Shown: piece after piece, positions 7,627 to 14,585 of the stretch
How positions within the stretch are numbered: position 1 is the stretch's first letter
How the letters are laid out: each line of letters begins with the position of its first letter
From: an uncultured Alphaproteobacteria bacterium
Lineage (GTDB): Bacteria; Pseudomonadota; Alphaproteobacteria; Micavibrionales; Micavibrionaceae
Direction: 5' to 3'
NCBI GenBank assembly: GCA_934538895.1
Contig: CAKTCH010000003.1
Span: 1-22,101, forward strand
DNA length: 22,101 nt
Made by a program: the position numbers and the translations under genes
The notes under the pieces: generated by a model
What the model saw: only the letters and a program-made list of their open reading frames with translations
Told to the model about the DNA's origin: nothing
The model's database searches: none

Positions 7627-8457
7627 GTGCTCTGTGATTCTTCGCTAAAATTGCTCGCCCATCCTCTGGCGCTTTGCAATATCGTCCGCCGCATCGCCGT
7701 GGCGGCGGGCGACATTACGCTGCGCTATTACGATGAAGCGGGCATGGATGAAAGCCTTTATCATTATAAACCCGATGGTTCTCCGGTGACGCAGGCCGAT
7801 ATCGAGGCCGAAGCCTATATCATGGAGGAACTGAAGAAAATACTGCCCGATGTCCCGGCCATAGGCGAGGAAGCTTGCGGGCGCGGCGAGTCTCCGGCGC
7901 TCGAAGGGCACGATTATTTCTTTCTCATCGACGCGCTGGACGGCACCCGGCAATTCCGCAACGGCGACCCGCATTACACGGTGAATATCGCGCTGGTGCA
8001 TAAGGGCGAACCCGTGGTGGGCGTCGTCTATGCCCCGGCGCGCGGCGAATTATATGCCGCCAGCGGCCCCGGCACCGCCGTGCGCTGGCTGGCTGAAAAC
8101 GACCGCGAAAAACCGATCAGGGTGCGCCGCCCGCCGCATGGCGGCCTGATCGTCGTCGCCAGCAAGGACCATGGCGGCAGCGCGCAGATGGAAGGATTCC
8201 TGCAAGGCCATAAGGTGGCCCGGCGCATCAGCCTTGGCAGTTCGCTGAAGCTTTGCTTTATCGCGGCGGGCAAGGCCGATCTTTATCCGCGTTTCGGCGA
8301 AACGTCGGAATGGGACACGGCGGCGGGGGACGCGATCCTGCGCGCTGCCGGCGGTCTGATTACCGATATGCGGGGCCAGCCGCTGACCTACGGCAAGCCG
8401 GGCGCCAAATTCCTCAATCCGGAATTCATCGCCCGTGCGCAGGATCTCGCGCTTTAA
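7627..8457 (+). CDS. cysQ: 3'(2'),5'-bisphosphate nucleotidase CysQ-like (inositol monophosphatase family)
   Basis: 276 residues. Metal-dependent phosphatase motifs are in order: GEE (80-82, metal-binding Glu), IDALDGTRQF (101-110, metal ligands Asp102 and Asp105) and EWDTAAGDA (Asp230). The family includes CysQ, which hydrolyses 3'-phosphoadenosine 5'-phosphate to AMP, and inositol monophosphatases. VTQADIEAEAYI and the DGTRQF variant (CysQ proteins have DGTKEF) favour CysQ, but substrate is not proven. I choose the GTG at 7627 because AGGA lies 8 nt upstream; the nearest upstream ATG (7596) is out of frame and ends at 7637. The gene converges on the VasI-like gene with 12 bases between stops. 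Confidence 0.85.
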   Translation: MLCDSSLKLLAHPLALCNIVRRIAVAAGDITLRYYDEAGMDESLYHYKPDGSPVTQADIEAEAYIMEELKKILPDVPAIGEEACGRGESPALEGHDYFFLIDALDGTRQFRNGDPHYTVNIALVHKGEPVVGVVYAPARGELYAASGPGTAVRWLAENDREKPIRVRRPPHGGLIVVASKDHGGSAQMEGFLQGHKVARRISLGSSLKLCFIAAGKADLYPRFGETSEWDTAAGDAILRAAGGLITDMRGQPLTYGKPGAKFLNPEFIARAQDLAL

Positions 8458-8469
8458 CGCGGCTGGGGG

Positions 8470-9207
8470 TTATTTAGGGGCGCCCGTGCCATCGGCGTAG
8501 CAGGCCTTCACGATCTCGTCGACGGCTTTTTCTATGCCGTCGATGCTGAAACGGGCCGTTTCCGCGTACATGCCGCGGGGAATGAAGCTGATGGACAGCG
8601 TCTGCTTGTTCATCAGGTTGCGCACGAAGGCGACGGGATCGCGGGCGAACAAGGCGCGCTGATCGGTGGAGACATCCCATTCCTCGCTGAACGTTTCATT
8701 ATTGTTGGTACTGTAATTGACCACCGTCGTCGGCTTGTTATGTATGGCCTGGCCGCCAGTGACGACAGGCCCTTTCCAGTCGAGAAAGGCTTCGGTCTTG
8801 CCCGGCAGGCAACGTATGACCAGGCTGACTTGCCGGTCGATGTTGTTCTGGGCGATCGTGTTCACGGAGTCCGTGCGCAGATAGGTGTGGACGGTCCCCT
8901 GGCCGTTGTCTTTCGTAGATACCTGCCATACGCCGATCTCCGATATTTTTACGATGTCGGCCTTGGCGCGGTCTGGCGTGATATAGCCAAGTTCGATCGC
9001 GTACTCGTCATAGCAGCCGAGGCGGATGCTCAGTTCCCGCAGCCCGGCGCAGCGCTTGAATTTCTCATGAACCTCGGAAAGCTTTGCTTCCGCCTGAGCG
9101 GCTGCCGGTTTGTTGCCGGTCGCGGGCGTGGCGGCGGAAGGCGTTGACGCGCAGGCCAGCCCCGTCAGGATTGTAAACAGCAGAATACGCAGAGAATATG
9201 ACTTCAT
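8470..9207 (-). CDS. Exported VasI/TagO-like protein (type VI secretion-associated family)
   Basis: 245 residues with an N-terminal hydrophobic segment (MKSYSLRILLFTILTGLACA) that predicts export; the C in LACA does not fit a good lipobox. The body follows the VasI/TagO pattern: an early LRELSIRLGCYDEYA cysteine segment, then GVWQVSTKD, SLVIRCLPGKTEAFLDWKG, EEWDVSTDQRALFARDP and a final FSIDGIEKAVDEIVKAC. In that family the protein is an accessory of type VI secretion, but no type VI gene is in this window. The reading frame extends upstream to 9522 inside pleD, but ATG 9207 has AGGAGG at 9214-9219 with a 6-nt spacer and begins the signal sequence. It lies 37 bases after pleD on the same strand, so it is probably co-transcribed. 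Confidence 0.75.
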   Translation of the reverse strand: MKSYSLRILLFTILTGLACASTPSAATPATGNKPAAAQAEAKLSEVHEKFKRCAGLRELSIRLGCYDEYAIELGYITPDRAKADIVKISEIGVWQVSTKDNGQGTVHTYLRTDSVNTIAQNNIDRQVSLVIRCLPGKTEAFLDWKGPVVTGGQAIHNKPTTVVNYSTNNNETFSEEWDVSTDQRALFARDPVAFVRNLMNKQTLSISFIPRGMYAETARFSIDGIEKAVDEIVKACYADGTGAPK

Positions 9208-9244
9208 GGGTTTCCTCCTGGCGACATGCCGGTCAAGGCATCGT

Positions 9245-10672
9245 TTATTCGATAATGGGGCGGGGCTCCTGTTTAAACTTGTCGGGATCGAGCTTGCCGA
9301 TTCTTTCGAAAAAGGTGCAGTTGCGCCCGCCTTCCTTGGCAGAATACAGGGCTTTGTCGGCGCGATCCAGCACGGCCTGCACGGTGTGGCCGCCGGGTTC
9401 GACATAAGTGCCGCCGATCGATGTGGTGACGGTGATTTCGCCTTCCGGCGCGTTGCATCTGATGGGCCTTTCGCCGATGGCGCGGCGCAGGCGCTCGGAT
9501 ACGAAATGGGACATGTCCTCATTCGTATCGGGCAGGATCACGACGAATTCCTCGCCGCCCAGACGCGCCACGAGGTCGAAGCTGCGCAGGCTGTCCTTCA
9601 AGCGGAAAGCGATCGTCTTGAGAACCTCGTCGCCGACCCCGTGGCCATACGTATCGTTGATTTTCTTGAAATGGTCGATATCCAGCAGCAGGACGCACAG
9701 ATGCTTCTTATGCTCGGCGTTCTTCTGCAATTGTTTCAGCAGGTGCACTTCCATATAGCGGCGATTGTAAAGCCCGGTCAGCGGGTCGGTCAGCGCCATC
9801 GACAGGCTTACCTGATAATTGGCCTGTAATCTTTCCTGAAAACGGCGGCGCCGGATCTGCGTGCGCGCCCGCGCGAGGATTTCGTTCCGATCCACCGGAC
9901 GCAATACATAATCATGCGCGCCGATTTCAAGGCCGCGGGCGATGCGGTCCATGTCCTCTTCCGTGGCGACCATCAGGATCGGCACCGCGCGCGTGCGCTC
10001 GTTGGATTTCAGGTGCGAGCACAGGCGCAATCCGTCCTCATGCTTCAGGTTCAGGCTGACGATGATCAGGTCGAATTCATGCGCGGAAACCAGCTCCATA
10101 GCCTTGATGCCGCTATCGACCGGAACGACGATGTCGTTGTCGCGATGCAGGGTTTCGGCGATCTTGTCGGCTTCGTATTGCTGGTCTTCGACGATCAGGA
10201 TGCGCGCTTCTTCCACGCGTTCGTCCATGGCGGTTATGTTTTCGTCGTCGATGCCGAGCTGGTTCGCCGTGGTGGTGCGGGCGCGCCATTCGTCGACGGT
10301 CATCTTCAGGCGCACCAGCGAGCGCACGCGCGCCATCAGCGCCGTGTCGTTGACGGGCTTGGACAGGAAATCGTCGGCCCCGGCCTCGAGGCCGCGCACC
10401 TTGTCGTTATTGTCGGTCAGCGCCGTGACCATCACGACCGGGATGTGCGCGTAAGCCGTGTTGTTCTTGATGCGCTTGCAGACTTCGAATCCGTCCATGC
10501 CGGGCATCATCACGTCGAGCAGGATGATATCGGGGCTGTCCTGCGCCACGCGCTGTAAGGCTTCCTCGCCGCTGGTGGCGGTCAGAACATCGTAATACTC
10601 GCTGCTCAGCTTGGCTTCGAGAAGCTTCACGTTCGGCAGGATATCGTCAACGACAAGAATACGCGCAGACAT
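9245..10672 (-). CDS. pleD: PleD-type response regulator diguanylate cyclase (REC-REC-GGDEF)
   Basis: 475 residues making cyclic di-GMP from two GTP when phosphorylated. REC1 (about 3-120) carries the acceptor Asp53 in IILLDVMMPGMDGFE and Lys105 in FLSKPV. REC2 (about 156-275) keeps the fold but has Ser206 where the acceptor Asp should be (LIIVSLNLK), as expected for the adaptor-like second receiver of PleD. The cyclase domain has DPLTGLYNRR (296-305), DIDHFKKINDTYGH and the active-site signature GGEEF (372-376). The inhibitory site RxxD is present as Arg363-Asp366, five residues before GGEEF, so product inhibition is expected. It sits 34 bases downstream of divK, the same pair as in Caulobacter, where PleD localises to the stalked pole. 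Confidence 0.96.
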   Translation of the reverse strand: MSARILVVDDILPNVKLLEAKLSSEYYDVLTATSGEEALQRVAQDSPDIILLDVMMPGMDGFEVCKRIKNNTAYAHIPVVMVTALTDNNDKVRGLEAGADDFLSKPVNDTALMARVRSLVRLKMTVDEWRARTTTANQLGIDDENITAMDERVEEARILIVEDQQYEADKIAETLHRDNDIVVPVDSGIKAMELVSAHEFDLIIVSLNLKHEDGLRLCSHLKSNERTRAVPILMVATEEDMDRIARGLEIGAHDYVLRPVDRNEILARARTQIRRRRFQERLQANYQVSLSMALTDPLTGLYNRRYMEVHLLKQLQKNAEHKKHLCVLLLDIDHFKKINDTYGHGVGDEVLKTIAFRLKDSLRSFDLVARLGGEEFVVILPDTNEDMSHFVSERLRRAIGERPIRCNAPEGEITVTTSIGGTYVEPGGHTVQAVLDRADKALYSAKEGGRNCTFFERIGKLDPDKFKQEPRPIIE

Positions 10673-10706
10673 TTTTCGTCTGGTCCCCTCAGGAGCTTGT
10701 TACAGG

Positions 10707-11072
10707 TTACTTCAGGTATTTTTGCACGACTTCCATGAAATGCGTCACGGAAATCGGCTTCGAAATATAATCCTCACATCCGCCTTCGCGGATTTTCTGT
10801 TCATCGCCTTTCATGGCGAACGCGGTCACCGCGATCACCGGAATGGATTTCAATTCTGTATCGGCCTTCAGCCATTTGGTCACGTCCAGCCCCGACACTT
10901 CCGGCAATTGTATGTCCATCAGGATCAGGTCGGGCTTGTTCTGCCGCGCGATATCCAGGACGTCCTGGCCGTTACGGGTTTCGATGGTATTGATGCCATG
11001 GGCCTCCAGCAGGTCATGGAAGAGCTTCATGTTCAGTTCGTTATCTTCGACTACCAAAACTGTTTTCGTCAT
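10707..11072 (-). CDS. divK: Single-domain response regulator DivK
   Basis: 121 residues forming one receiver domain. The phosphoacceptor is Asp53 in LILMDIQLPEVSGLDVTKWL, the acidic pair is in VVEDNELNMKLFHDLLEA, and the signature VTAFAMKGDEQKIREGGC-x-DYISKPIS is nearly that of Caulobacter DivK. In that system DivK, switched by PleC and DivJ, controls DivL-CckA and so CtrA. The frame is open to 11126, but the ATG at 11072 (MTKTVLVVED) matches the family start; a Shine-Dalgarno is not evident. It is the first gene of the divK-pleD unit and is preceded by 176 non-coding bases. Confidence 0.96.
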   Translation of the reverse strand: MTKTVLVVEDNELNMKLFHDLLEAHGINTIETRNGQDVLDIARQNKPDLILMDIQLPEVSGLDVTKWLKADTELKSIPVIAVTAFAMKGDEQKIREGGCEDYISKPISVTHFMEVVQKYLK

Positions 11073-11248
11073 AGGCGGATATATCCAGAATGTTTGCGAT
11101 TGTCGGGCAGCGCCGCTGCCTGCCAAGCCCTTGTTTTATTTTTCGGTTTTGCCCCGGTATCCATCATAGCCGGGCAAGCTTTGCCAAAGAGTTAAATTTT
11201 AGGGTTTTTAAGCCGGGAAGTCGAGGGAAATGCCCCCATTCCAATGGC

Positions 11249-12184
11249 TTATGGAATTAAGCCGAAAAGCTTCCAGCGCGGTTTCCCCGCGGGCGCGCCT
11301 TCCGGCGTATCCGCAGCGCCGTTTTCAGATTTTTTAGGTGCTGGCTTACCGCATTCCGGCTGGGCGAGTTTTTCAAGCGCCACCAGCTTCTGCGATACGG
11401 AAAATTCACCGTAATCGACCTTCATGCTGCTGATCACGCCGTTATCGTGCAGGGCGACATCCATTTCGTAATCGGACGCCGGACCGTCCTCCCCGGCAAG
11501 CGGGAAGAAAGCCATGCGTACATGCCGTGCCGGTACCGTAATCAGGTTGGCATCGATAGCGGCTCCGGCGGGAATTTCCACGGGCGGCAGCGATCTGCCC
11601 ACCACCGTATTGATTTCGATCGGGCCTTCTTCGTCGCTGCCGTCGAAGACGATGGCGTTAAAAATTTTCTGCCCGGCGCGTATGTTGCCCATCATCGCGG
11701 CAGTATGGGCCATGGGGAACATCCCGCCTGACGGCACGTCGAAGGTCAGCCCCGCGGGCATGGTATAGGTGACGTGGCTGTTGCCCTGACTGTCGCGCAC
11801 GGCGGTACCGCGCAGTTCCTGATAAAGCGCACCGTCGCGCTTGCGGCGGGAATTGAAATCGAAGCTCTGGCCGTCCATCGGCTCATAGGTGGTAAAGTCG
11901 CTGGTGATCTGCATCGGCGCGCTGTCGGTATATTCGTAATACAGGTTGAAGCGGTGATCGGTGGTCCAGGCGTCGCAGCCGGGTTGCAGCGCGAAATACA
12001 TCTGGCCGTGAATATTCAGGATCTGCGACGAGCTGCGCTTTGAAACCATCTCGATATCGTAAAGCGCCTTGTGCCCGGCCAGCGCCGCGCGCCCGGTCTT
12101 GTCCAGCCGTTCGGCCTGCGCCGGAAACGCCGCTGCTGCCAGCAGGCCCGCTATCAGAATCGCACTTTTATAAGTAAGAGACAT
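11249..12184 (-). CDS. eipB: EipB-like periplasmic envelope integrity protein (DUF1849)
   Basis: 311 residues with a signal peptide (ILIAGLLAAAAFPAQA, cleavage after about Ala24). The mature part follows the DUF1849 pattern: LAGHKALYDIEM, then GQMYFALQPGCDAWTTDHRF, TTYEPMDGQSFDFNSRR and VDYGEFSVSQK. Brucella EipB is a periplasmic beta-spiral protein needed for envelope integrity, with one conserved disulfide. Here two cysteines stand at 70 and 278, at the expected places, while a short charged, proline-rich tail follows Cys278. The start ATG is followed directly by the signal sequence, although the Shine-Dalgarno is weak. It is on the same strand as divK but 176 bases away, so probably a separate unit. 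Confidence 0.88.
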   Translation of the reverse strand: MSLTYKSAILIAGLLAAAAFPAQAERLDKTGRAALAGHKALYDIEMVSKRSSSQILNIHGQMYFALQPGCDAWTTDHRFNLYYEYTDSAPMQITSDFTTYEPMDGQSFDFNSRRKRDGALYQELRGTAVRDSQGNSHVTYTMPAGLTFDVPSGGMFPMAHTAAMMGNIRAGQKIFNAIVFDGSDEEGPIEINTVVGRSLPPVEIPAGAAIDANLITVPARHVRMAFFPLAGEDGPASDYEMDVALHDNGVISSMKVDYGEFSVSQKLVALEKLAQPECGKPAPKKSENGAADTPEGAPAGKPRWKLFGLIP

Positions 12185-12488
12185 GGATACTCAGCCCGGA
12201 AACGCCGCCACCTGTCATAACAATATATGCCATGCAAGCGTTCAGAGGTAGAGGGGACGGCATTTTTGACTAGGCAAGTTTGATCGCAGGGCAGGAAAGG
12301 GCAGGGGCCTCTCTGGTCGCCGGGCAAAGCATTGCAAGCTGTAAATATCTGAAAAATAATAATATTTTATAGATCGGAAGAATGGCATGGCCCTCGCAAT
12401 GTCTTGTTTCAGGGTGTGGCGGCCAGAGCCCGGGGCAAGCGGGCCGGTCGCCTTGAACAAGAAACTTTGCGTAGTTCGGGGTTTTCAA
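12185..12488. promoter_or_regulatory. Divergent intergenic region between eipB and a diguanylate cyclase
   Basis: About 300 bases separate the two divergent genes. An AT-rich stretch (12341-12373) contains the best plus-strand promoter candidate, described separately. The frame of the cyclase is open from 12387, but the sequence between 12387 and 12488 does not look like a domain. No RNA gene is seen. Confidence 0.4.
12332..12360 (+). promoter_or_regulatory. Candidate sigma70-type promoter for the diguanylate cyclase
   Basis: TTGCAA at 12332-12337 and AATAAT at 12355-12360 are 17 nt apart inside an otherwise GC-rich region with a local AT island. The match is partial, so this is a suggestion only. 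Confidence 0.3.
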
Positions 12489-13328
12489 ATGACGACAGAC
12501 ATCATCGACCACAGAGAGATCATAACAGCGGCGGCGGTCGGCCACGGTACGGCGCTGATCGGCATGACTCTGCCCGCGATCGCAAAGGCAAAGACGCGCA
12601 CCCGCGGGAACGGCGCGTACAAAACCGAATATAAGGGCGGCAACGCCCGGCCTTTGTTCGAAGCGCTGGAGCAACATGCCCGCGAGAAAGACGGCTGGGA
12701 ACGCAGTATGGGGGCGACGCTGGCTTTGCTCAAGCAGGCTCACGACATGATCGAGCACGCGGAAGATGTGATCTTCTCTCAGGAAAAACGCATCCGCCAG
12801 CTGGAGAAGGCGGCCACCACCGACGAACTGACCGGAATGCTGAACCGCCGCGGTTTTTACGACGCGTTCAACGGCGAGATCGAGCGCTGCAGCCGCGGCC
12901 TCGTCAAGGGCGGTTTGCTGGTGCTGATCGACCTCGACAATTTCAAGAATATCAACGACACCTACGGCCATCTGGCGGGCGATGCCGCCCTGCGCCTGGT
13001 GGGCCGGACGCTGCGGGCCGAGATCCGCGCGATGGACGCGGCGGCGCGTCTGGGTGGCGATGAATTCGTGCTGCTCCTCTCCCACGCGACGAAAAGTGAC
13101 GCGGCCGCCCGTGCGCAAAACATAGGCTGGAAGCTGAACAACCTGTCGCTGGCCTGGTACGGCGAAGAAATTCCCGTACGGGCCAGCCTCGGGCTGAAGG
13201 GCTTCGGCGCGGGCGACACGGCGGAAGCGATTTTCAGCGCCGCCGATGCCGGGCTGTATGAACAGAAAGAGGCGCGCAAGAGCCTTGTGGAAACCGCCGC
13301 CCCGGCGGAGCACGCCGCCGGTATGTAA
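12489..13328 (+). CDS. Diguanylate cyclase (GGDEF domain protein)
   Basis: 279 residues. Residues 1-110 contain no recognisable sensor; residues 55-108 look helical and could form a coiled-coil dimeriser. The cyclase domain has TTDELTGMLNRRGFYDAF, LIDLDNFKNINDTYGHLAGD (metal and GTP binding) and the intact signature GGDEF at 189-193. The inhibitory site RxxD is present as Arg180-Asp183, five residues before GGDEF. It should be an active, product-inhibited cytoplasmic enzyme making cyclic di-GMP. The frame is open from 12387, but ATG 12489 is preferred, with a GGGG purine run 7 nt upstream. An annotation starting at 12387 would add 34 residues of no evident domain. Confidence 0.9.
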   Translation: MTTDIIDHREIITAAAVGHGTALIGMTLPAIAKAKTRTRGNGAYKTEYKGGNARPLFEALEQHAREKDGWERSMGATLALLKQAHDMIEHAEDVIFSQEKRIRQLEKAATTDELTGMLNRRGFYDAFNGEIERCSRGLVKGGLLVLIDLDNFKNINDTYGHLAGDAALRLVGRTLRAEIRAMDAAARLGGDEFVLLLSHATKSDAAARAQNIGWKLNNLSLAWYGEEIPVRASLGLKGFGAGDTAEAIFSAADAGLYEQKEARKSLVETAAPAEHAAGM

Positions 13329-13348
13329 AGGTTCCGCCATGAAGTTTT

Positions 13349-13436
13349 TCGCCTGCCGCTCCTAACCGTGAACCCAAACCCCACGGCAGGCGAATTCCCC
13401 CGGCCCGGATAGCGACCCCCAAACGCTGTCCGGGCC
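13349..13436 (+). other. Pair of strong stem-loops after the diguanylate cyclase gene
   Basis: Stem 1 has perfect 10-bp arms 13349-13358 and 13384-13393. A competing CCGTG/CACGG pairing shares bases with its right arm. Stem 2 has 13-bp arms 13402-13414 and 13424-13436 with one mismatch and a 9-base loop. A third small hairpin, CTTCC-CGCC-GGAAG, follows at 13440-13453. There is no long T-run, so this is not a standard intrinsic terminator. It could be an attenuator, a 3' end-processing structure or a small RNA. Confidence 0.6.
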
Positions 13437-13458
13437 TATCTTCCCGCCGGAAGATATT

Positions 13459-13487
13459 TTGCCAGCGGAACGATAATCCTGTATCGT
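13459..13487 (+). promoter_or_regulatory. Candidate promoter with operator palindrome for the six-cysteine protein
   Basis: TTGCCA (13459-13464) and TATCGT (13482-13487) are separated by exactly 17 nt. The -10 box is also the right arm of an ACGATA-N6-TATCGT palindrome (13470-13487). The start codon lies 48 bases downstream of the -10 box. The position over the -10 box would suit a repressor. Confidence 0.45.
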
Positions 13488-13534
13488 CGTTGTTATCCTG
13501 GGTTTTCAATCTTTCTGGAGAAGGTGTGCTTATA

Positions 13535-13972
13535 ATGAACAGATATCTGATCGCGGCGCTCGCCGCTGAGGCGGCTTCGCAGACCGCGACGCAGGCCGCG
13601 CAAAGCATCGCCGCCGTTTGCCCCGGCGCATGGGAAAGCCCCGCCTGCCTGACGGCGGTTTCGCAATCCAATTTTACGCTGGTGTCGAATTACGGCGCGG
13701 TCCTGCAAAAGGCGAAACGCGAGGCGCAGGCCGAAACGCTGAAACAGCATTGTGCGGCGTCCACGGCGCACCGTGAACAGGCTTTCCCCGCCGCCGCCAT
13801 GCGCAGCGCTTTCGTGGAATGCGCCAATACTATTTCCGACCTCGCCGACCAGACGAAAATATCGCCCGACCTCGACCATTTCCAGATGCTGGTGGCACCG
13901 GTCATGTGCATGGACAAGAGCAAGTCCTGCGCCCAGATCGAAGGCGGCCTGAAACAATATCTGTCACGTTAG
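13535..13972 (+). CDS. Small six-cysteine protein, probably exported, function unknown
   Basis: 145 residues. The N-terminus (MNRYLIAALAAEAASQTATQ) resembles a short signal sequence without a clear cleavage motif. Six cysteines at 29, 38, 73, 96, 125 and 132 could form three disulfides, which fits an exported helical protein. ATG 13535 is chosen because GGAGAAGG lies at 13517-13524; the frame is open from 13490, but the extra 15 residues come from the leader. The gene stands alone, with a plausible promoter and operator upstream and a REP-like hairpin downstream. No family is recognised. Confidence 0.78.
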   Translation: MNRYLIAALAAEAASQTATQAAQSIAAVCPGAWESPACLTAVSQSNFTLVSNYGAVLQKAKREAQAETLKQHCAASTAHREQAFPAAAMRSAFVECANTISDLADQTKISPDLDHFQMLVAPVMCMDKSKSCAQIEGGLKQYLSR

Positions 13973-14005
13973 AGGTACAACCTTGCTGTAATAATACGAT
14001 CTTTT

Positions 14006-14032
14006 GTCATTCCCCGCTTTAGTGGGGAATAC
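14006..14032. repeat. REP-like hairpin (GTCATTCCC type), possible terminator
   Basis: GTCATTCCCC opens a 7-bp perfect stem (14009-14015 with 14024-14030) around an 8-base loop. It lies between convergent genes ending at 13972 and 14058, where it could also stop transcription, though only a weak T-rich tail (ACTTTATT) follows. The start resembles the elements at 4155 and 14517. Confidence 0.7.
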
Positions 14033-14057
14033 TTTATTAAGCCAGTGACAGGGGGCT

Positions 14058-14498
14058 TTACAGGCGCCGGTAATGCGTGATGAGCCGGTAATCTTTTTCC
14101 GGACCGGATACGGCCGTCTCGGTGCTGAAATGGTCGCCGTTGATAATCTCGAAAATATGACCGTATATATCGTCGTCGCATAGATACGTATCCTCCGCGG
14201 TGACGCCGCCTGAGAAATCGAGCGTCACGTAATGCTCGCCCATGCGGTGCGTGTCGGCGAACAGGATCGTCAGTATGCCGCCCTTCACTTTATAGAGATA
14301 ATCGCGATAGCTCTCGATCTTGACGTCTTCGCCGACGAAGCGGCCCTCTTCATGATAACTAAACGTCCCGCGCATATCGGTCGGGCGGATATGCGCCAGC
14401 CCCTGAAACTTGCTATCCGCGCGCCCCCTCACATGGATCTGACGATCAACATGCCATGTGCCGGGGAGATAAGGGAGGAAGTTCGCTGCTTCGATCAT
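14058..14498 (-). CDS. DUF6314 family protein
   Basis: 146 residues. The order of conserved stretches fits DUF6314: LPGTWHVDRQI (11-21) at the start, a run of short beta strands (GTFSYHEEGRF, ILTILFADTHRMG), then LCDDDIYGHIF and the final VSGPEKDYRLITHYRRL. It is a small lipocalin-like cytoplasmic protein by pattern; its function is not known. A purine-rich AAGAAGA leads the ATG, a weak ribosome binding site. It lies 87 bases downstream of aspS on the same strand, with a REP-like hairpin between them. Confidence 0.8.
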   Translation of the reverse strand: MIEAANFLPYLPGTWHVDRQIHVRGRADSKFQGLAHIRPTDMRGTFSYHEEGRFVGEDVKIESYRDYLYKVKGGILTILFADTHRMGEHYVTLDFSGGVTAEDTYLCDDDIYGHIFEIINGDHFSTETAVSGPEKDYRLITHYRRL

Positions 14499-14516
14499 TC
14501 TTCTTTCTTCTGTATC

Positions 14517-14542
14517 GTCATCCCCGCCTGCGCGGGAATAAC
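14517..14542. repeat. REP-like hairpin (GTCATCCCC type) between aspS and the DUF6314 gene
   Basis: The core stem CCCGC (14523-14527) pairs with GCGGG (14532-14536) around a CTGC loop and can be extended outwards with one mismatch. It starts with GTCATCCCC and ends GGGAAT, like the element at 14006. It sits in the 87-base gap between aspS and the DUF6314 gene, where it could stabilise or end the aspS transcript. Confidence 0.7.
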
Positions 14543-14585
14543 ATTGTTATTTATAATGTATCGATTCTTCGTGCCGAGAACTTTA

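Noticed and set aside
7596..7637. 13-codon upstream frame overlapping the cysQ start
   Set aside because: It has no ribosome binding site of its own and is short enough to arise by chance; the GTG at 7627 has the good Shine-Dalgarno.
9208..9522. Extended N-terminus of the VasI-like gene into pleD
   Set aside because: The extra residues look like a shadow of pleD, while ATG 9207 has a perfect Shine-Dalgarno and starts the signal sequence.
9914..10558. Long plus-strand frame opposite pleD
   Set aside because: It lies wholly inside the receiver domains of PleD on the other strand, is His/Val/Asp-rich and has no recognisable motif.
11192..11211. CtrA-like site upstream of divK
   Set aside because: The two TTAA half sites are 12 bases apart and not 7; only a degenerate TTTT-N7-TTAA can be found, too weak to call.
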